Assembly: GCF_902459585.1 (NCBI RefSeq)
Contig: NZ_CABPSC010000001.1
Coordinates: 434,001-498,000, forward strand
Direction: 5' to 3'
DNA: 64,000 nucleotides
From: Pandoraea nosoerga
Lineage (GTDB): Bacteria; Pseudomonadota; Gammaproteobacteria; Burkholderiales; Burkholderiaceae
The position numbers were made by a program, and so were the translations under genes. Shown in pieces: positions 1 to 8,797 of the stretch (positions within the stretch are counted from its first letter, which is position 1; each line of letters begins with the position of its first letter). Under the pieces are notes generated by a model, which ran no database searches, was not told the origin of the DNA, and worked only from the letters and a program-made list of their open reading frames with translations.

Positions 1-351
1 ACCGTGCATGGCCGACACGATCGGCTTGCTGCAGTTGATCACGTTGTAGACGAGGTCGCGCGCCTCGCGCCACACGCGCGCGCGCACCGCGAAATCGTCG
101 GCCATGTCTTGCACGAGCGACAGGTCGCCGCCGCCGGAGAAGCCCTTGCCCTCGCCGCGAATCACGACGGCACGCGTTTCGGTGTCGCGATCGATATCGC
201 GCCACACGTCGGCGAGCTCCTGATGCATGCGATGGTCGGCCGTCGACAGGCCGCTCTTGTTTGCGCCGGCGCCCATGACGAGCTCGAGCACGCCGTTGGG
301 ATGCCGCTTGAATTGCAGCGACTGGTAGTGTTGATACGGGTCTTGCGACAT
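1..351 (-). CDS. Enoyl-CoA hydratase/isomerase family protein (3' part missing)
   Basis: The reading frame starts with ATG at 351 on the minus strand and runs off the window edge after 117 codons. The translated part shows the crotonase fold: an N-terminal strand region, then FSGGGDLS, the oxyanion-hole loop that holds the acyl-CoA thioester, then IVSAMHG near the edge. Members hydrate or isomerise acyl-CoA thioesters in the cytoplasm, as in beta-oxidation and amino-acid breakdown. It lies 147 nt downstream of the binding-protein gene at 499-1650 on the same strand, with a terminator hairpin between them, so it may be transcribed on its own. The catalytic glutamates lie beyond the window, so the exact reaction cannot be told. 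Confidence 0.85.
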   Translation of the reverse strand, partial: MSQDPYQHYQSLQFKRHPNGVLELVMGAGANKSGLSTADHRMHQELADVWRDIDRDTETRAVVIRGEGKGFSGGGDLSLVQDMADDFAVRARVWREARDLVYNVINCSKPIVSAMHG

Positions 352-364
352 GGTCTACCGCTCC

Positions 365-391
365 AAAAAAATATCCCCGCGCGAGCGGGGA
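365..391 (-). terminator. Rho-independent terminator of the binding-protein gene
   Basis: Read on the minus strand, a perfect 7-bp stem (TCCCCGC / GCGGGGA with a 4-nt loop) is followed by a run of seven T residues. It lies about 110 nt after the stop of the 499-1650 gene and before the start of the enoyl-CoA hydratase gene. Confidence 0.8.
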
Positions 392-498
392 TGGGAACAG
401 CGGCGCCGGGCGAGGCCGGCGCCGCCGACGGTCAAACGGTCGGAACAACGGTCGAAACTTCGGATGCGTGCGGAGTTTGCCGTCTCACATCCATGCGC

Positions 499-1650
499 TC
501 ACGGCGCGAGCAGCCACTTGCCGTTGTCGATCTTGACCATCACGCGAGCGCGCTGGTCGAGGCCGAGGTGATCGGTCGGGCTCATGTTGATCACACCGTT
601 GGTCACGTGCACGTCCTTGCTCGTCTCGAGTGCATCGCGCAGGGCCTTGCGGAATTCCGGCGTACCCGGCTTGCCCGTCTTCAGCGCGACGGGAATCGCG
701 CGCTGCAGCAGAATGCCGGCGTCCCAGGCATACGAACCGAACGCGGCCACGGTACCCGCGCCATACTTGGCTTCGTACTTCTTGATGTAGTCGAGCGCGA
801 CTGCCTTGGCCGGATGATCGCCCGGCAGTTGCGAGGCCACAAGCACCGGGCTCGCCGGCAGATACGTGTTGTTGCAGTCCTTGCCGCACACGCGCAGGAA
901 ATCGTTGTTGCCCACGCCGTGGTTGTGATACACGAGGCCCTTGTAGCCGCGCTCGGCGAGCGCCTTGGGCGGCAGGGCGGCCGGCGTGCCCGCCGCGCCC
1001 ACGACGACGGCGTCCGGATTGGTCGCCATGATTTTCAGGATCTGGCCTGTCACGCTCGGATCGGTGCGCGCGAAACGCTCGTTGGCCACCATCTTGATCT
1101 TGTGCAGGCCGGCGAACTTGGCGACTTCCTCATAGAACGCCTCGCCCAGGGCATCGCCCTGGCCGATGAACGCCATCGTCTTCACGCCGTGGCGGCTGGC
1201 ATGCTCGGCGATCGCCGAGGCCATCTGCGCATCGGTCTGCGGGGTCTTGAACATCCAGTAACGCTTGGCGTCGACCGGCTCGATGATGCGCGCCGAGGAC
1301 GCGAGCGAGATCGTCGGCGTAGTGCCGCCCGCGATCACGTCGAGCATCGCCAGCGTGTTCGGCGTGATCGACGAGCCGATGATGGCGTCGACGTGGTTCT
1401 CGGAGATGAGCTTCTTGGTGTTCTGAACGGCTGTCGTGGTGTCGGACGCATCGTCGAGCACGATGTAGTCGACTTTTTGGCCGCCGATTTCCGTCGGCAG
1501 CATGGTGACCGTGTTGCGTGCCGGAATGCCGAGCGAAGCGGCAGGGCCGGTGAGCGAAATGCTCACGCCGATCTTGACCTGAGCGGCGGCGGCGCCGGCC
1601 AGCGCCAGCAACATCGCACCCAGCAGTGCGGTGCGCACGGGGTTTCGCAT
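499..1650 (-). CDS. ABC transporter periplasmic substrate-binding protein, branched-chain amino acid type
   Basis: 383 aa. It opens with a clear Sec signal peptide (MRNPVRTALLGAMLLALAG, cleavage near AAAAQ) and is then a type I periplasmic binding protein of the LivK/Peripla_BP_6 kind: VKIGVSISLTGPAASLG at the mature N-terminus, IIGSS and MAFIGQGDALGE blocks, and a conserved pair of cysteines (VCGKDC) near residue 270. It would capture a small substrate in the periplasm for an ABC importer. No permease or ATPase gene is beside it, so it is an orphan here. The start at 1650 is chosen because AGGAGA lies 6 nt upstream; a longer frame upstream lacks a ribosome site. The substrate cannot be told; amino acids, amides or aromatic acids are all bound by this family. 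Confidence 0.88.
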   Translation of the reverse strand: MRNPVRTALLGAMLLALAGAAAAQVKIGVSISLTGPAASLGIPARNTVTMLPTEIGGQKVDYIVLDDASDTTTAVQNTKKLISENHVDAIIGSSITPNTLAMLDVIAGGTTPTISLASSARIIEPVDAKRYWMFKTPQTDAQMASAIAEHASRHGVKTMAFIGQGDALGEAFYEEVAKFAGLHKIKMVANERFARTDPSVTGQILKIMATNPDAVVVGAAGTPAALPPKALAERGYKGLVYHNHGVGNNDFLRVCGKDCNNTYLPASPVLVASQLPGDHPAKAVALDYIKKYEAKYGAGTVAAFGSYAWDAGILLQRAIPVALKTGKPGTPEFRKALRDALETSKDVHVTNGVINMSPTDHLGLDQRARVMVKIDNGKWLLAP

Positions 1651-1937
1651 GGAAAATCTCCTGGTCTGGCCCGCGCTGGGTTTTTTCTTGCGCCAGGCGC
1701 CCGGACGGACACCTCGCGCCGCGCCGGCGAAAGTTAGCGCCGGCCCCCAACACCCGTCAGGGGTGCGAACCGACTCAAGGAGACCAAGAATAGCCGAGCC
1801 GGAATTGCCCGCCATATTCGGGTTCACCCTATGGAGGTAGCATCGCGCACCTCGCAAAGCCACGGATGATGCGGATTCCGGGGGCGCATTCTCATTGCGC
1901 GCGATCGTGCCGACACCGATCGCGCGCGCCGCGCGCC

Positions 1938-2924
1938 TTACTCGTCCAGCGGCGCGACGGCCTGATCGATGGCGCCGAAGATCGACTTGCCCTGGGCGTC
2001 GAACATCTCGATGCGCACGCGATCGCCGTAGCGCATGAACGACGTTTCGGGCGCTCCCTTGTCGATCGTCTCGAGCATGCGCTTCTCGGCGATGCAGGCG
2101 CTGCCGCGGCTACGGTCCTTGTTCGAGATCGTGCCCGAGCCGACGATGGTGCCCGCGCGCGCGTTGCGCGTCTTGCACACATGCGCGACGAGCTGGCCGA
2201 AGTGAAACACCATGTCTTCGCCGCATTCGGGGGCGCCGAACTTCTTGTCGTTCCACTTCACCGTGAGCGGGCGATGCACGCGGCCGTCGCGCCAGGCATC
2301 GCCGAGTTCGTCGGGCGTGACCGCCACCGGCGAGAAGCTGCTCGCGGGCTTGCTCTGGAAAAAGCCGAAGCCCTTGGCCAGTTCGGCCGGAATCAGGTTG
2401 CGCAGGCTCACGTCGTTGACCAGCATCAGCAGGCGCACGCTTTCGAGCGCTCGGGCCGGGCTCGCGCCCATGGGCACGTCGGAGGTGATCACGGCCAGTT
2501 CGGCCTCGAAGTCGATGCCGAAGTCCTCCGAGGCGCAGACGATGTCGTCGGTCGGGCCGAGGAAGTCGTCGCTGCCGCCCTGGTACATGAGCGGGTCGGT
2601 CCAGAATTCGGGCGGCATCTCGGCCCCGCGCGCGCGGCGCACCAGTTCGACGTGATTGACGTAGGCCGAGCCGTCGGCCCATTGATAGGCGCGCGGCAGC
2701 GGCGCCATGCACTCGGCGGGATCGAACGCAAAGGCGTTGCGGGCGCGGTTGTGATTGAGTTCGTTGTAGAGCGTCTGGAGTTGCGGCGCGTAGAAGGTCC
2801 AGTCGTCGAGCACGCGTTGCAGCGTGGGCGCGATGGCGTCGGCAATGCAGGCGCTCGACAGGTCGCGCGACACGACGATCAGCTGGCCGTCGCGAGTGCC
2901 GTCCTTACGGGTAGCGAGTTTCAT
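1938..2924 (-). CDS. Fumarylacetoacetate hydrolase family protein (FahA-like)
   Basis: 328 aa, full length for the short bacterial FahA type. The family splits a C-C bond in beta-diketo acids; fumarylacetoacetase yields fumarate and acetoacetate in tyrosine breakdown. The metal-binding part is visible: DFEAELAV (two acidic ligands), LMLVNDVSLRN (Asp ligand), then a Lys in FFQSKPASS, and GTIVGSGTIS near the C-terminus. The start at 2924 (MKLATRKDG) matches the family N-terminus; an upstream extension is basic and unlike the family. It is divergent from an IclR-type regulator, which probably controls it. Homogentisate dioxygenase and maleylacetoacetate isomerase are not in view, so tyrosine breakdown is likely but other aromatic pathways are possible. 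Confidence 0.85.
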   Translation of the reverse strand: MKLATRKDGTRDGQLIVVSRDLSSACIADAIAPTLQRVLDDWTFYAPQLQTLYNELNHNRARNAFAFDPAECMAPLPRAYQWADGSAYVNHVELVRRARGAEMPPEFWTDPLMYQGGSDDFLGPTDDIVCASEDFGIDFEAELAVITSDVPMGASPARALESVRLLMLVNDVSLRNLIPAELAKGFGFFQSKPASSFSPVAVTPDELGDAWRDGRVHRPLTVKWNDKKFGAPECGEDMVFHFGQLVAHVCKTRNARAGTIVGSGTISNKDRSRGSACIAEKRMLETIDKGAPETSFMRYGDRVRIEMFDAQGKSIFGAIDQAVAPLDE

Positions 2925-2956
2925 GTGATGAAGTCTGCGGGCCGTCTCAAGCCCGA

Positions 2957-2985
2957 TAGAATGGCGCGTGAAGCCGACGATTCTA
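2957..2985. promoter_or_regulatory. Facing -10-like boxes / inverted repeat between fahA-like and iclR-like genes
   Basis: TAGAAT occurs on the plus strand at 2957-2962 and on the minus strand at 2980-2985, with flanking bases partly symmetrical (GATAGAAT and GGTAGAAT). Each is placed to act as the -10 box of one of the two divergent genes, or the pair forms one operator for the IclR-type regulator. No good -35 boxes were found. Confidence 0.4.
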
Positions 2986-3109
2986 CCTGAGCGCTTCGCC
3001 CGCACGCCCGGCTCGGGGCGCGGGCAGCACCGGCGACGCTGCCGCGCGTGCGCAAGGCATGCGCCCAACGCGCGCGAGCACCGCCGCGACGAGGAAAAGA
3101 CAGAGACAC

Positions 3110-3988
3110 ATGACCATGCCTAATAACATCGACGACGGCGACGCATACCCCCCCGAAACCAACGACGGCAATGAGGACAAGGCGCCCGACGAGGAGAAGG
3201 CCCGCTCGGGCATCCAGTCGATCGAGGTCGGCTTCCGGCTCATCGAGGTGCTCACCGGCGCGTCGAACGCCATGATGCTGCGCGATCTCGCGCATGCGGC
3301 CGGCATGAACCCCGCCAAGGCGCACCGCTATCTCGTAAGTTTCCAGCGCCTCGGCCTCATCGTGCAGGACCCGGTGAGCGGCCGCTACGATCTGGGTCCT
3401 TTCACGCTGCGCATGGGCCTCGCCCATCTCGCCCGCATCGACGCCTTCAAGGCCGCCCGCTTCGCACTGAACCAGTTGCGCGACACCATCGACCAGACCG
3501 TGGGGTTGTGCGTGTGGGGCAATCAGGGGCCGACGGTGGTCCACTGGCTGGACTCGACCTTTCCGCTACGCGTGCCGCTGCGCCTGGGCGACGTGATGCC
3601 GATGCTCGAATCGGCCGCCGGCCGCCTGTTCGCCGCCTATCTGCCGGCGCGCCAGACCGCACCGCTCATCGACGCGGCGCTTGCCGGACTGCAACACGCG
3701 TCTCGCCATCATCTGCCTGCCACACGCGCCGAATACGATGCCGTGCTCGACGACGTGCGCGCGCATCGCGCGGCACGCGTGGAGGGCACGGTGCTGCCGT
3801 CGGTCAACGCCTTCTGCATGCCCGTGTTCGATGCGACCGGGCAGCTCGTCATGGGCCTGATGGCGCTCGGCCCCGAGAGCCGTTTCGACGCGCGCTGGGG
3901 CGGGCCCATCGACACCGCGCTGCGCGCGCTCGCGCAGCGTCTGTCGGCTGACCTCGGCCACGCGCACGCCCCCGGCGCGGCGCCCTAG
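3110..3988 (+). CDS. IclR family transcriptional regulator
   Basis: 292 aa. After an acidic N-terminal tail of about 30 residues comes a winged helix-turn-helix (IQSIEVGFRLIEVLTG, MMLRDLAHAAGMNPAKAHRY) and then the IclR effector-binding domain (LGDVMPMLESAAGRLFAAYLP, VLPSVNAFCMPVFDATGQLV). IclR proteins bind as dimers near catabolic promoters and respond to a small carbon compound. The gene is divergent from the fumarylacetoacetase-type hydrolase, the usual layout for a local regulator and its target. The start at 3110 is preferred over an in-frame codon at 3059 because GAGG lies upstream and the extra 17 residues are basic and not family-like; ATG at 3116 is also possible. Confidence 0.88.
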   Translation: MTMPNNIDDGDAYPPETNDGNEDKAPDEEKARSGIQSIEVGFRLIEVLTGASNAMMLRDLAHAAGMNPAKAHRYLVSFQRLGLIVQDPVSGRYDLGPFTLRMGLAHLARIDAFKAARFALNQLRDTIDQTVGLCVWGNQGPTVVHWLDSTFPLRVPLRLGDVMPMLESAAGRLFAAYLPARQTAPLIDAALAGLQHASRHHLPATRAEYDAVLDDVRAHRAARVEGTVLPSVNAFCMPVFDATGQLVMGLMALGPESRFDARWGGPIDTALRALAQRLSADLGHAHAPGAAP

Positions 3989-4134
3989 CCGCGTGCCGGG
4001 ACGCAGGCCGCCGCCGCCGCGCGCGTGAACGGCCCGGCTCGGCGTCTGTCGAACCGGGGTCGCCGCGATATGCGATCCTGACGCTCTGGCGTCCTTGCCT
4101 TTCGAGCGTTCGAACTTTCGAGTTTTCGAATTTC

Positions 4135-5391
4135 GTGTCACCGTCTGCCCATCGACTCTCACGCGACGCAGCGCCCAACGTGCCTCCGGTTCCCAACGAC
4201 CCCGCCGACTCTGCCGACACCGCCCACGCGGCCGCCTCGCCGCCGGCAGGCCGGACACGGCCGATGCCGCCGATGCCGCCGCAGTCCGGCCGGCGGGCAC
4301 GCGGCGTCTGGCGCGTCTGGCGCGGTTGGCGCATCTGGGCCGCGGTGCTCGTGGCCGTATTCGCGGCGCACGTGTTCCTCGCGCTGTGGGTCGATCGCCA
4401 CCGCCGCGCGCTCGACGACACGCCGCTCCCGGAAATCCCGATCACGCTGATTCCGCTCAAGCCCATCGCACCACCCGCGCCGCCGGCGCCCCCACCGCCG
4501 CCCGCGCCCCCCGCACCCGTGCGCAAGCCCGCGGTCAAGCCGCCATCCGCGCCGGCCGCGCCGCCCGCGCCATCCGCGCCGACGGACACGATCGCCGCGC
4601 CGGAGCACGCCGACGCGCCCGGCCCGCAGTCCGCATCACAAACGACCGCGGGCGTCGGCAATTCGCCCGACACGGCCGGCGCCCCCGCGTCGGCGCCCGC
4701 GCCGCCCGGTCCAGCACTCACCGCAGCGGCGGCGAACGGCGACAAGTTCGCCCCGCCGCCCTCGGCCACGCTGACCTACGACGCGCTCATGAACGGCGTT
4801 CGCAACCAGACCGGCGAGTTGCACTGGGTCAACGAAAACGGGCATTACGAGCTGCGGGTCGCCGTGCCGATCATTTTCTTCGGCACGTTCGAATTCGTCA
4901 GCGAGGGCGGCTTCGACGCGAATGGCATCGCGCCGTCGCGCTATATAGAAAAACGCGGCCGACGCGCGCAATACGTCACGACGTTTGAGCGCGACGCCAC
5001 ACCCACGCTGAGCTTCACGCGTTCGGGGCAGTCGGCGCCGCTCGCGCCCGGCGCCCAGGACCGCTTCAGCGTGATGATGCAGTTGGCCGGCTACGCCCGA
5101 GGCAATCCGGAGCGCTACACCCAGGTCGGCGTGACGCACGAGTTCACCGTGGCCGACACGGACAGCAGCGAGGTCTGGCCGGTGCAGTATGTCGGCACCG
5201 AAACGCTGCGCACGCCCCAGGGCTACGTCGAGACGCGCCACTTCACGCGGCTGCCGCGCAAGGCGGGCGACGAGCGGCGCGTCGATATCTGGCTCGCGCC
5301 GTCGCTCGACTGGATGCCCGTGCGCGTCAGACAGGTCGAGCCGTCGGGCAACGAGTTCGAGCTGGTCTTCACGCAAAAGGCGACGAATTGA
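4135..5391 (+). CDS. DUF3108 domain protein with membrane anchor and TonB-like proline-rich linker
   Basis: 418 aa from a GTG codon; ATG at 4264 is an alternative start. A single membrane segment lies near residues 67-86 (IWAAVLVAVFAAHVFLALW), so the rest is periplasmic. A proline/alanine-rich stretch (about 108-145, runs of PPAPP) resembles the spacer of TonB. The C-terminal half, from about residue 200, has the DUF3108 pattern ending LAPSLDWMPVRVRQ. DUF3108 proteins are of unknown function, found at the envelope of proteobacteria and predicted to be beta-rich. It follows iclR by 146 nt with no clear operon link. Confidence 0.8.
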   Translation: MSPSAHRLSRDAAPNVPPVPNDPADSADTAHAAASPPAGRTRPMPPMPPQSGRRARGVWRVWRGWRIWAAVLVAVFAAHVFLALWVDRHRRALDDTPLPEIPITLIPLKPIAPPAPPAPPPPPAPPAPVRKPAVKPPSAPAAPPAPSAPTDTIAAPEHADAPGPQSASQTTAGVGNSPDTAGAPASAPAPPGPALTAAAANGDKFAPPPSATLTYDALMNGVRNQTGELHWVNENGHYELRVAVPIIFFGTFEFVSEGGFDANGIAPSRYIEKRGRRAQYVTTFERDATPTLSFTRSGQSAPLAPGAQDRFSVMMQLAGYARGNPERYTQVGVTHEFTVADTDSSEVWPVQYVGTETLRTPQGYVETRHFTRLPRKAGDERRVDIWLAPSLDWMPVRVRQVEPSGNEFELVFTQKATN

Positions 5392-5663
5392 ATCACGGGC
5401 CGGATGCGCCGCCCGCGTCGCGATAACCCTGCTCACGGTGAGGTTTGCGGCACGCTCGCCGGCATCGAAAAACGTCCCGAAATACATGTCTCGAAATTCA
5501 AACGATCGAGCGGCGGTGGCGCCGATCGAGTCTTCACGCGGGCCGGGCGCGAAGTGTTGCCCTACTACGACGAAACGCGCTGCACGAGCGCAAGGTTCCT
5601 GACATAATCGGAAACATCCCACTGCATCGACACACGTTCACGATTGATGGGAGGCCTCTCGCC

Positions 5664-6458
5664 ATGAAAGTCAGTGCTAACGGTGTATCGATTCACTACG
5701 CGGTGGATGGCCACGGACCGTGGCTGACGCTGGCGCACCCCCTGGGTGCGGATCTCACGGTGTGGGACGATCTCGTGCCCGATCTCGCCGCACACTTCCG
5801 GGTCTTGCGATACGACGGCCGAGGGCACGGCGCGAGCGACGTGCCCGACGGCCCGTACACCGTCGAGCAACTGGCCGCCGACGCGACGGCGCTGCTCAGT
5901 TCGCTGGAAATTCCGAGCACGCATTTCATCGGCATTTCGATGGGCGGCGCCGTGGCGCAGCAACTGGCGCTCGACGCCCCCGAGCGCGTCGCGAGCCTGA
6001 CGCTGATCGACACGACCGCCGGGTACGACGCCGCCGACGCGAAGCAATTCCTGGAGCGCGCCGCCAAGGCCCGCACGCATGGCATGAGGGAACTCGCCAA
6101 CGGCACGCTCGAGCGCTGGCTTGGCGCCGGCTTCCGCCAGCGGCACCCGGCGCGGGCCGAGCGCATCCGTTCGCTGGTCGCCCATGCGCATCCCGAGGGC
6201 TTCGCTGGCGCGTGCGAGGCGCTCGCCGCGTTCGATGTGCGAACGCGGCTGCACGAGATCGACGCGCCGACACTGGTCATCGTCGGCGAAAACGACCCGT
6301 CGACGCCGCCCGCCGTGGCCCGGCGCATTGCCGAGGGCATTGCCGGCGCGCGCCTCGAAATCGTGCCCGACGCGGCGCATCTGTCCATCGTCGAGCAGAA
6401 ACAGTTCGTAACCAATCTCCTTGCAACGTTTTTGCAAGCGAGCGCATCTAACGTTTGA
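5664..6458 (+). CDS. Alpha/beta hydrolase, 3-oxoadipate enol-lactonase-like
   Basis: 264 aa. It is a single-domain alpha/beta hydrolase with all three catalytic residues visible: Ser92 in GISMG, Asp211 in VGENDPSTPP and His239 in DAAHLS. The order and spacing resemble PcaD, which opens 3-oxoadipate enol-lactone in the beta-ketoadipate pathway, but no other pca gene is near, so another ester or lactone substrate is possible. The start at 5664 is set by GGGAGG at 5649-5654. A CATAAT -10-like box at 5603-5608 could serve it. The last codons run into a region with no gene before the DUF3567 gene. Confidence 0.82.
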   Translation: MKVSANGVSIHYAVDGHGPWLTLAHPLGADLTVWDDLVPDLAAHFRVLRYDGRGHGASDVPDGPYTVEQLAADATALLSSLEIPSTHFIGISMGGAVAQQLALDAPERVASLTLIDTTAGYDAADAKQFLERAAKARTHGMRELANGTLERWLGAGFRQRHPARAERIRSLVAHAHPEGFAGACEALAAFDVRTRLHEIDAPTLVIVGENDPSTPPAVARRIAEGIAGARLEIVPDAAHLSIVEQKQFVTNLLATFLQASASNV

Positions 6459-6630
6459 ACGAGTCCGAATCGGAACCTTTAGCGTGGAAATTCACAAGGA
6501 GGGCCCAAACCATTGAATTCGTCAGCCGGTGTGCCGATAAGCGAATCATGGGGCATCGCCTCTTGAAATCGCGCCGCGTCGCCCCTATGTGGGTTACCAA
6601 GGACCATGCAGGAACACCAGGAGAGTTGCC

Positions 6631-6888
6631 ATGCTCATGATTTACAACAGCCCGAATTATTGTGTCGTCGAGTTTGCCGCGGATAACGGCAATCACGCGC
6701 TGTCTGCGGGTGGCTATGAAATCGTGGACAAAACCGCTGGCCGCGAGATCTTCCTCGACGGCTCGCTCGCCCGGCAATTCCGTGAAGAGGTGCAGAAGCT
6801 CATTGCCACCGAACCCTCCGAGGACGAAGTCGATGAGTTCCTCGGCCAGTTCGATAACTTCATGACGAATCCGGTCGTGCTCCACTGA
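6631..6888 (+). CDS. DUF3567 family protein
   Basis: 85 aa, acidic, soluble. The N-terminus MLMIYNSPNYCVVEF is typical of DUF3567, a small family confined to Burkholderiales and of unknown function; the remainder (ALSAGGYEIVDK, GREIFLDGSLARQFREEV) also fits. The start at 6631 has CAGGAGAG 5 nt upstream. A strong terminator follows 28 nt after the stop, so it is probably a single-gene transcript. Confidence 0.85.
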   Translation: MLMIYNSPNYCVVEFAADNGNHALSAGGYEIVDKTAGREIFLDGSLARQFREEVQKLIATEPSEDEVDEFLGQFDNFMTNPVVLH

Positions 6889-6916
6889 CTCCGACACCGC
6901 ACGCGGTGCAGCCACG

Positions 6917-6946
6917 AAAAACCCTCGCTCCGGCGAGGGTTTTTTT
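6917..6946 (+). terminator. Rho-independent terminator after the DUF3567 gene
   Basis: A perfect 7-bp stem (CCCTCGC / GCGAGGG, 4-nt loop) is flanked by AAAAA on the left and a run of seven T on the right, so it can work in both directions and may also stop the rhodanese gene on the other strand. Confidence 0.9.
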
Positions 6947-7018
6947 ATGGTCGCGGCACACGCCCGCCACGGCTTGACCCGATGTGAGGCCCGCCCGGGC
7001 ATGACGGCGCCGGCGGCT

Positions 7019-7411
7019 TCAGCACTGCTCCCAGGGCAAGCCTTCAAAGCGCCAGCCATTGACGGCGTTGCGGTGATGGGTGGCGTCGAGATCGCCCTCG
7101 AAGCCGTGCTGCACGGCATAGACGTTCAGGAAACCGGCCGCCTCGAGGGCCTCGCCCGCGGCGGCACTGCGGTTGCCGCTGCGGCAGATCAGCAGCACCG
7201 GCCGCTCGCCGCCGGCGCCGGCGAGCTTGCGAACGCTCTGCACGAAGTGCGGGTTGATCTCCCAGTCCGGACCGTCGTTCCAGGCCACATGGATCGCGCC
7301 GGCCGGGTGCCCGACGAACAGGTATTCCATTTCGCTGCGGCAGTCGACGAACAGGGCGTTGGCGTTGGCTTGCAGAAACTTGTGGGCGGCGCCCGGGAGC
7401 AGGAATTCCAT
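7019..7411 (-). CDS. Rhodanese-like domain protein
   Basis: 130 aa, one rhodanese domain. The active-site loop CRSGNRS carries Cys76, which takes up sulfur as a persulfide; the upstream signature VDCRSEMEYLFVGHPAGAIHV is typical of this domain. Single-domain rhodaneses move sulfane sulfur in the cytoplasm, with varied acceptors. It is divergent from the methionine synthase gene and its 3' end faces the DUF3567 terminator. A link to sulfur amino-acid metabolism is inferred only from the neighbour. Confidence 0.85.
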   Translation of the reverse strand: MEFLLPGAAHKFLQANANALFVDCRSEMEYLFVGHPAGAIHVAWNDGPDWEINPHFVQSVRKLAGAGGERPVLLICRSGNRSAAAGEALEAAGFLNVYAVQHGFEGDLDATHHRNAVNGWRFEGLPWEQC

Positions 7412-7526
7412 GTCGTTGACGAAAGAGGATTGAAGGGACGCGCCGCCTGGGCCGCGGGCGGGCCGAACGACCCGCGCCGGGCGGCGGCCGCGGCCCGCCC
7501 GACGGGCGACGGCGCGCGGGCACGAT

Positions 7527-7561
7527 GGCCGAAAACCATTACAATTATAGGTTTTCCGGCC
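7527..7561 (+). promoter_or_regulatory. Probable metH promoter within an inverted repeat
   Basis: TACAAT at 7540-7545 is a good -10 box and would start RNA near 7552, between the two candidate start codons of metH. It is embedded in an inverted repeat: GGCCGAAAACC (7527-7537) and GGTTTTCCGGCC (7550-7561), which differ by one missing G. No strong -35 box is seen, which suits an activated promoter such as one bound by a LysR-type protein. Confidence 0.5.
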
Positions 7562-7581
7562 ACTCCGAGGCGACGTCCGTC

Positions 7582-8700
7582 ATGACTACCGCAACCTCAT
7601 CCGCCGCCAGCGCCCAAGCGGGGACCGCACCGAACGCCACGCAGCCGCCGCGCCCCGGCGCGCCCCGATACACGCGCGCTCAGGTCCTGCCCGCGCTGCT
7701 CGAATCACGCATCCTGATTCTGGACGGCGCCATGGGGACGATGATCCAGCAGTACAAGCTGACCGAAGCGCAGTATCGCGGCGAACGTTTCGCCGACTTC
7801 GCGCACGACGTGAAGGGCAACAACGAGCTGCTTTCGCTCACGCGCGCGGACATCATCGGCGAGATCCATCGCAAGTATCTCGCCGCCGGCGCCGATATCA
7901 TCGAGACGAACACCTTCGGGGCGACGACGATCGCGCAGGCCGACTACCACATGGAGCACCTGGCCGACGAGATGAACCGCGAGTCGGCCCGTCTCGCACG
8001 TGAAGCGTGCGACGCCTACAGCACGCCCGACAAGCCGCGCTTTGCCGCCGGCGCCATCGGCCCGACGCCCAAGACCGCGAGCATCAGCCCCGACGTGAAC
8101 GACCCGGGCGCGCGCAACGTCGACTTCGATCAACTGCGCGAGGCCTACTACGCGCAGGCGAAGTCGCTGCTCGAAGGCGGCGTGGACCTGTTCCTCGTCG
8201 AGACGATCTTCGATACGCTCAACGCCAAGGCCGCGCTCTTCGCCATCGACGAGCTGTTCGAAGACACCGGCGAAGTGCTGCCGATCATGATCTCGGGCAC
8301 GGTGACCGACGCCTCCGGGCGCATCCTGTCGGGGCAGACCGTCGAGGCGTTCTGGAACTCGCTGCGCCACGCCCAGCCGCTCACCTTCGGCCTGAACTGC
8401 GCGCTCGGCGCCACGCTCATGCGTCCGTACATCGCCGAGCTGGCCAAGCTGTGCAACACATACGTGTCGGTCTATCCGAACGCCGGCCTGCCCAACCCGA
8501 TGAGCGACACCGGCTTCGACGAGACGCCCGACGTCACCTCGGGCCTGCTGCGTGAGTTCGCCCAGGCCGGTCTGGTGAACCTCGCGGGCGGCTGCTGCGG
8601 CACCACGCCCGAGCACATCGCGCAAATCGCGAAAGCGCTCGCGGACGTCAAGCCGCGCCGCTGGCCGTCGCAGTACCGCGACGCGGCGCACGCGTCGTAA
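7582..8700 (+). CDS. metH: Methionine synthase, homocysteine-binding subunit (MetH N-terminal half)
   Basis: 372 aa holding only the homocysteine/zinc module of cobalamin-dependent methionine synthase. The opening [16 protein letters not shown] is the family signature; the zinc ligands are visible as Cys273 (FGLNCALG) and Cys338-Cys339 ([12 protein letters not shown]). It activates homocysteine for methylation and must pair with the polypeptide at 8798-11539, which carries the folate, cobalamin and reactivation modules. The start at 7582 is preferred: an in-frame ATG at 7525 lies upstream of the predicted transcription start and inside an inverted repeat. Two-gene MetH is usual in Burkholderiaceae. 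Confidence 0.9.
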   Translation: MTTATSSAASAQAGTAPNATQPPRPGAPRYTRAQVLPALLESRILILDGAMGTMIQQYKLTEAQYRGERFADFAHDVKGNNELLSLTRADIIGEIHRKYLAAGADIIETNTFGATTIAQADYHMEHLADEMNRESARLAREACDAYSTPDKPRFAAGAIGPTPKTASISPDVNDPGARNVDFDQLREAYYAQAKSLLEGGVDLFLVETIFDTLNAKAALFAIDELFEDTGEVLPIMISGTVTDASGRILSGQTVEAFWNSLRHAQPLTFGLNCALGATLMRPYIAELAKLCNTYVSVYPNAGLPNPMSDTGFDETPDVTSGLLREFAQAGLVNLAGGCCGTTPEHIAQIAKALADVKPRRWPSQYRDAAHAS

Positions 8701-8797
8701 GCCAACGGGCGGCCGGGCAGCCCGCCCCACAAGATCGATTGCCAGAAATCCCGGCGCGCCGCCACACCGCCGCGCCACTCACCGAACGGATTCGCCC

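Noticed and set aside
5664-6458. Alpha/beta hydrolase as BioH for biotin synthesis
   Set aside because: Sequence order fits enol-lactonase-like hydrolases better, and it lies 27 kb from the bio genes.
7525-7581. In-frame ATG at 7525 as start of metH
   Set aside because: It lies upstream of the likely -10 box and in an inverted repeat, so it would not be in the mRNA.
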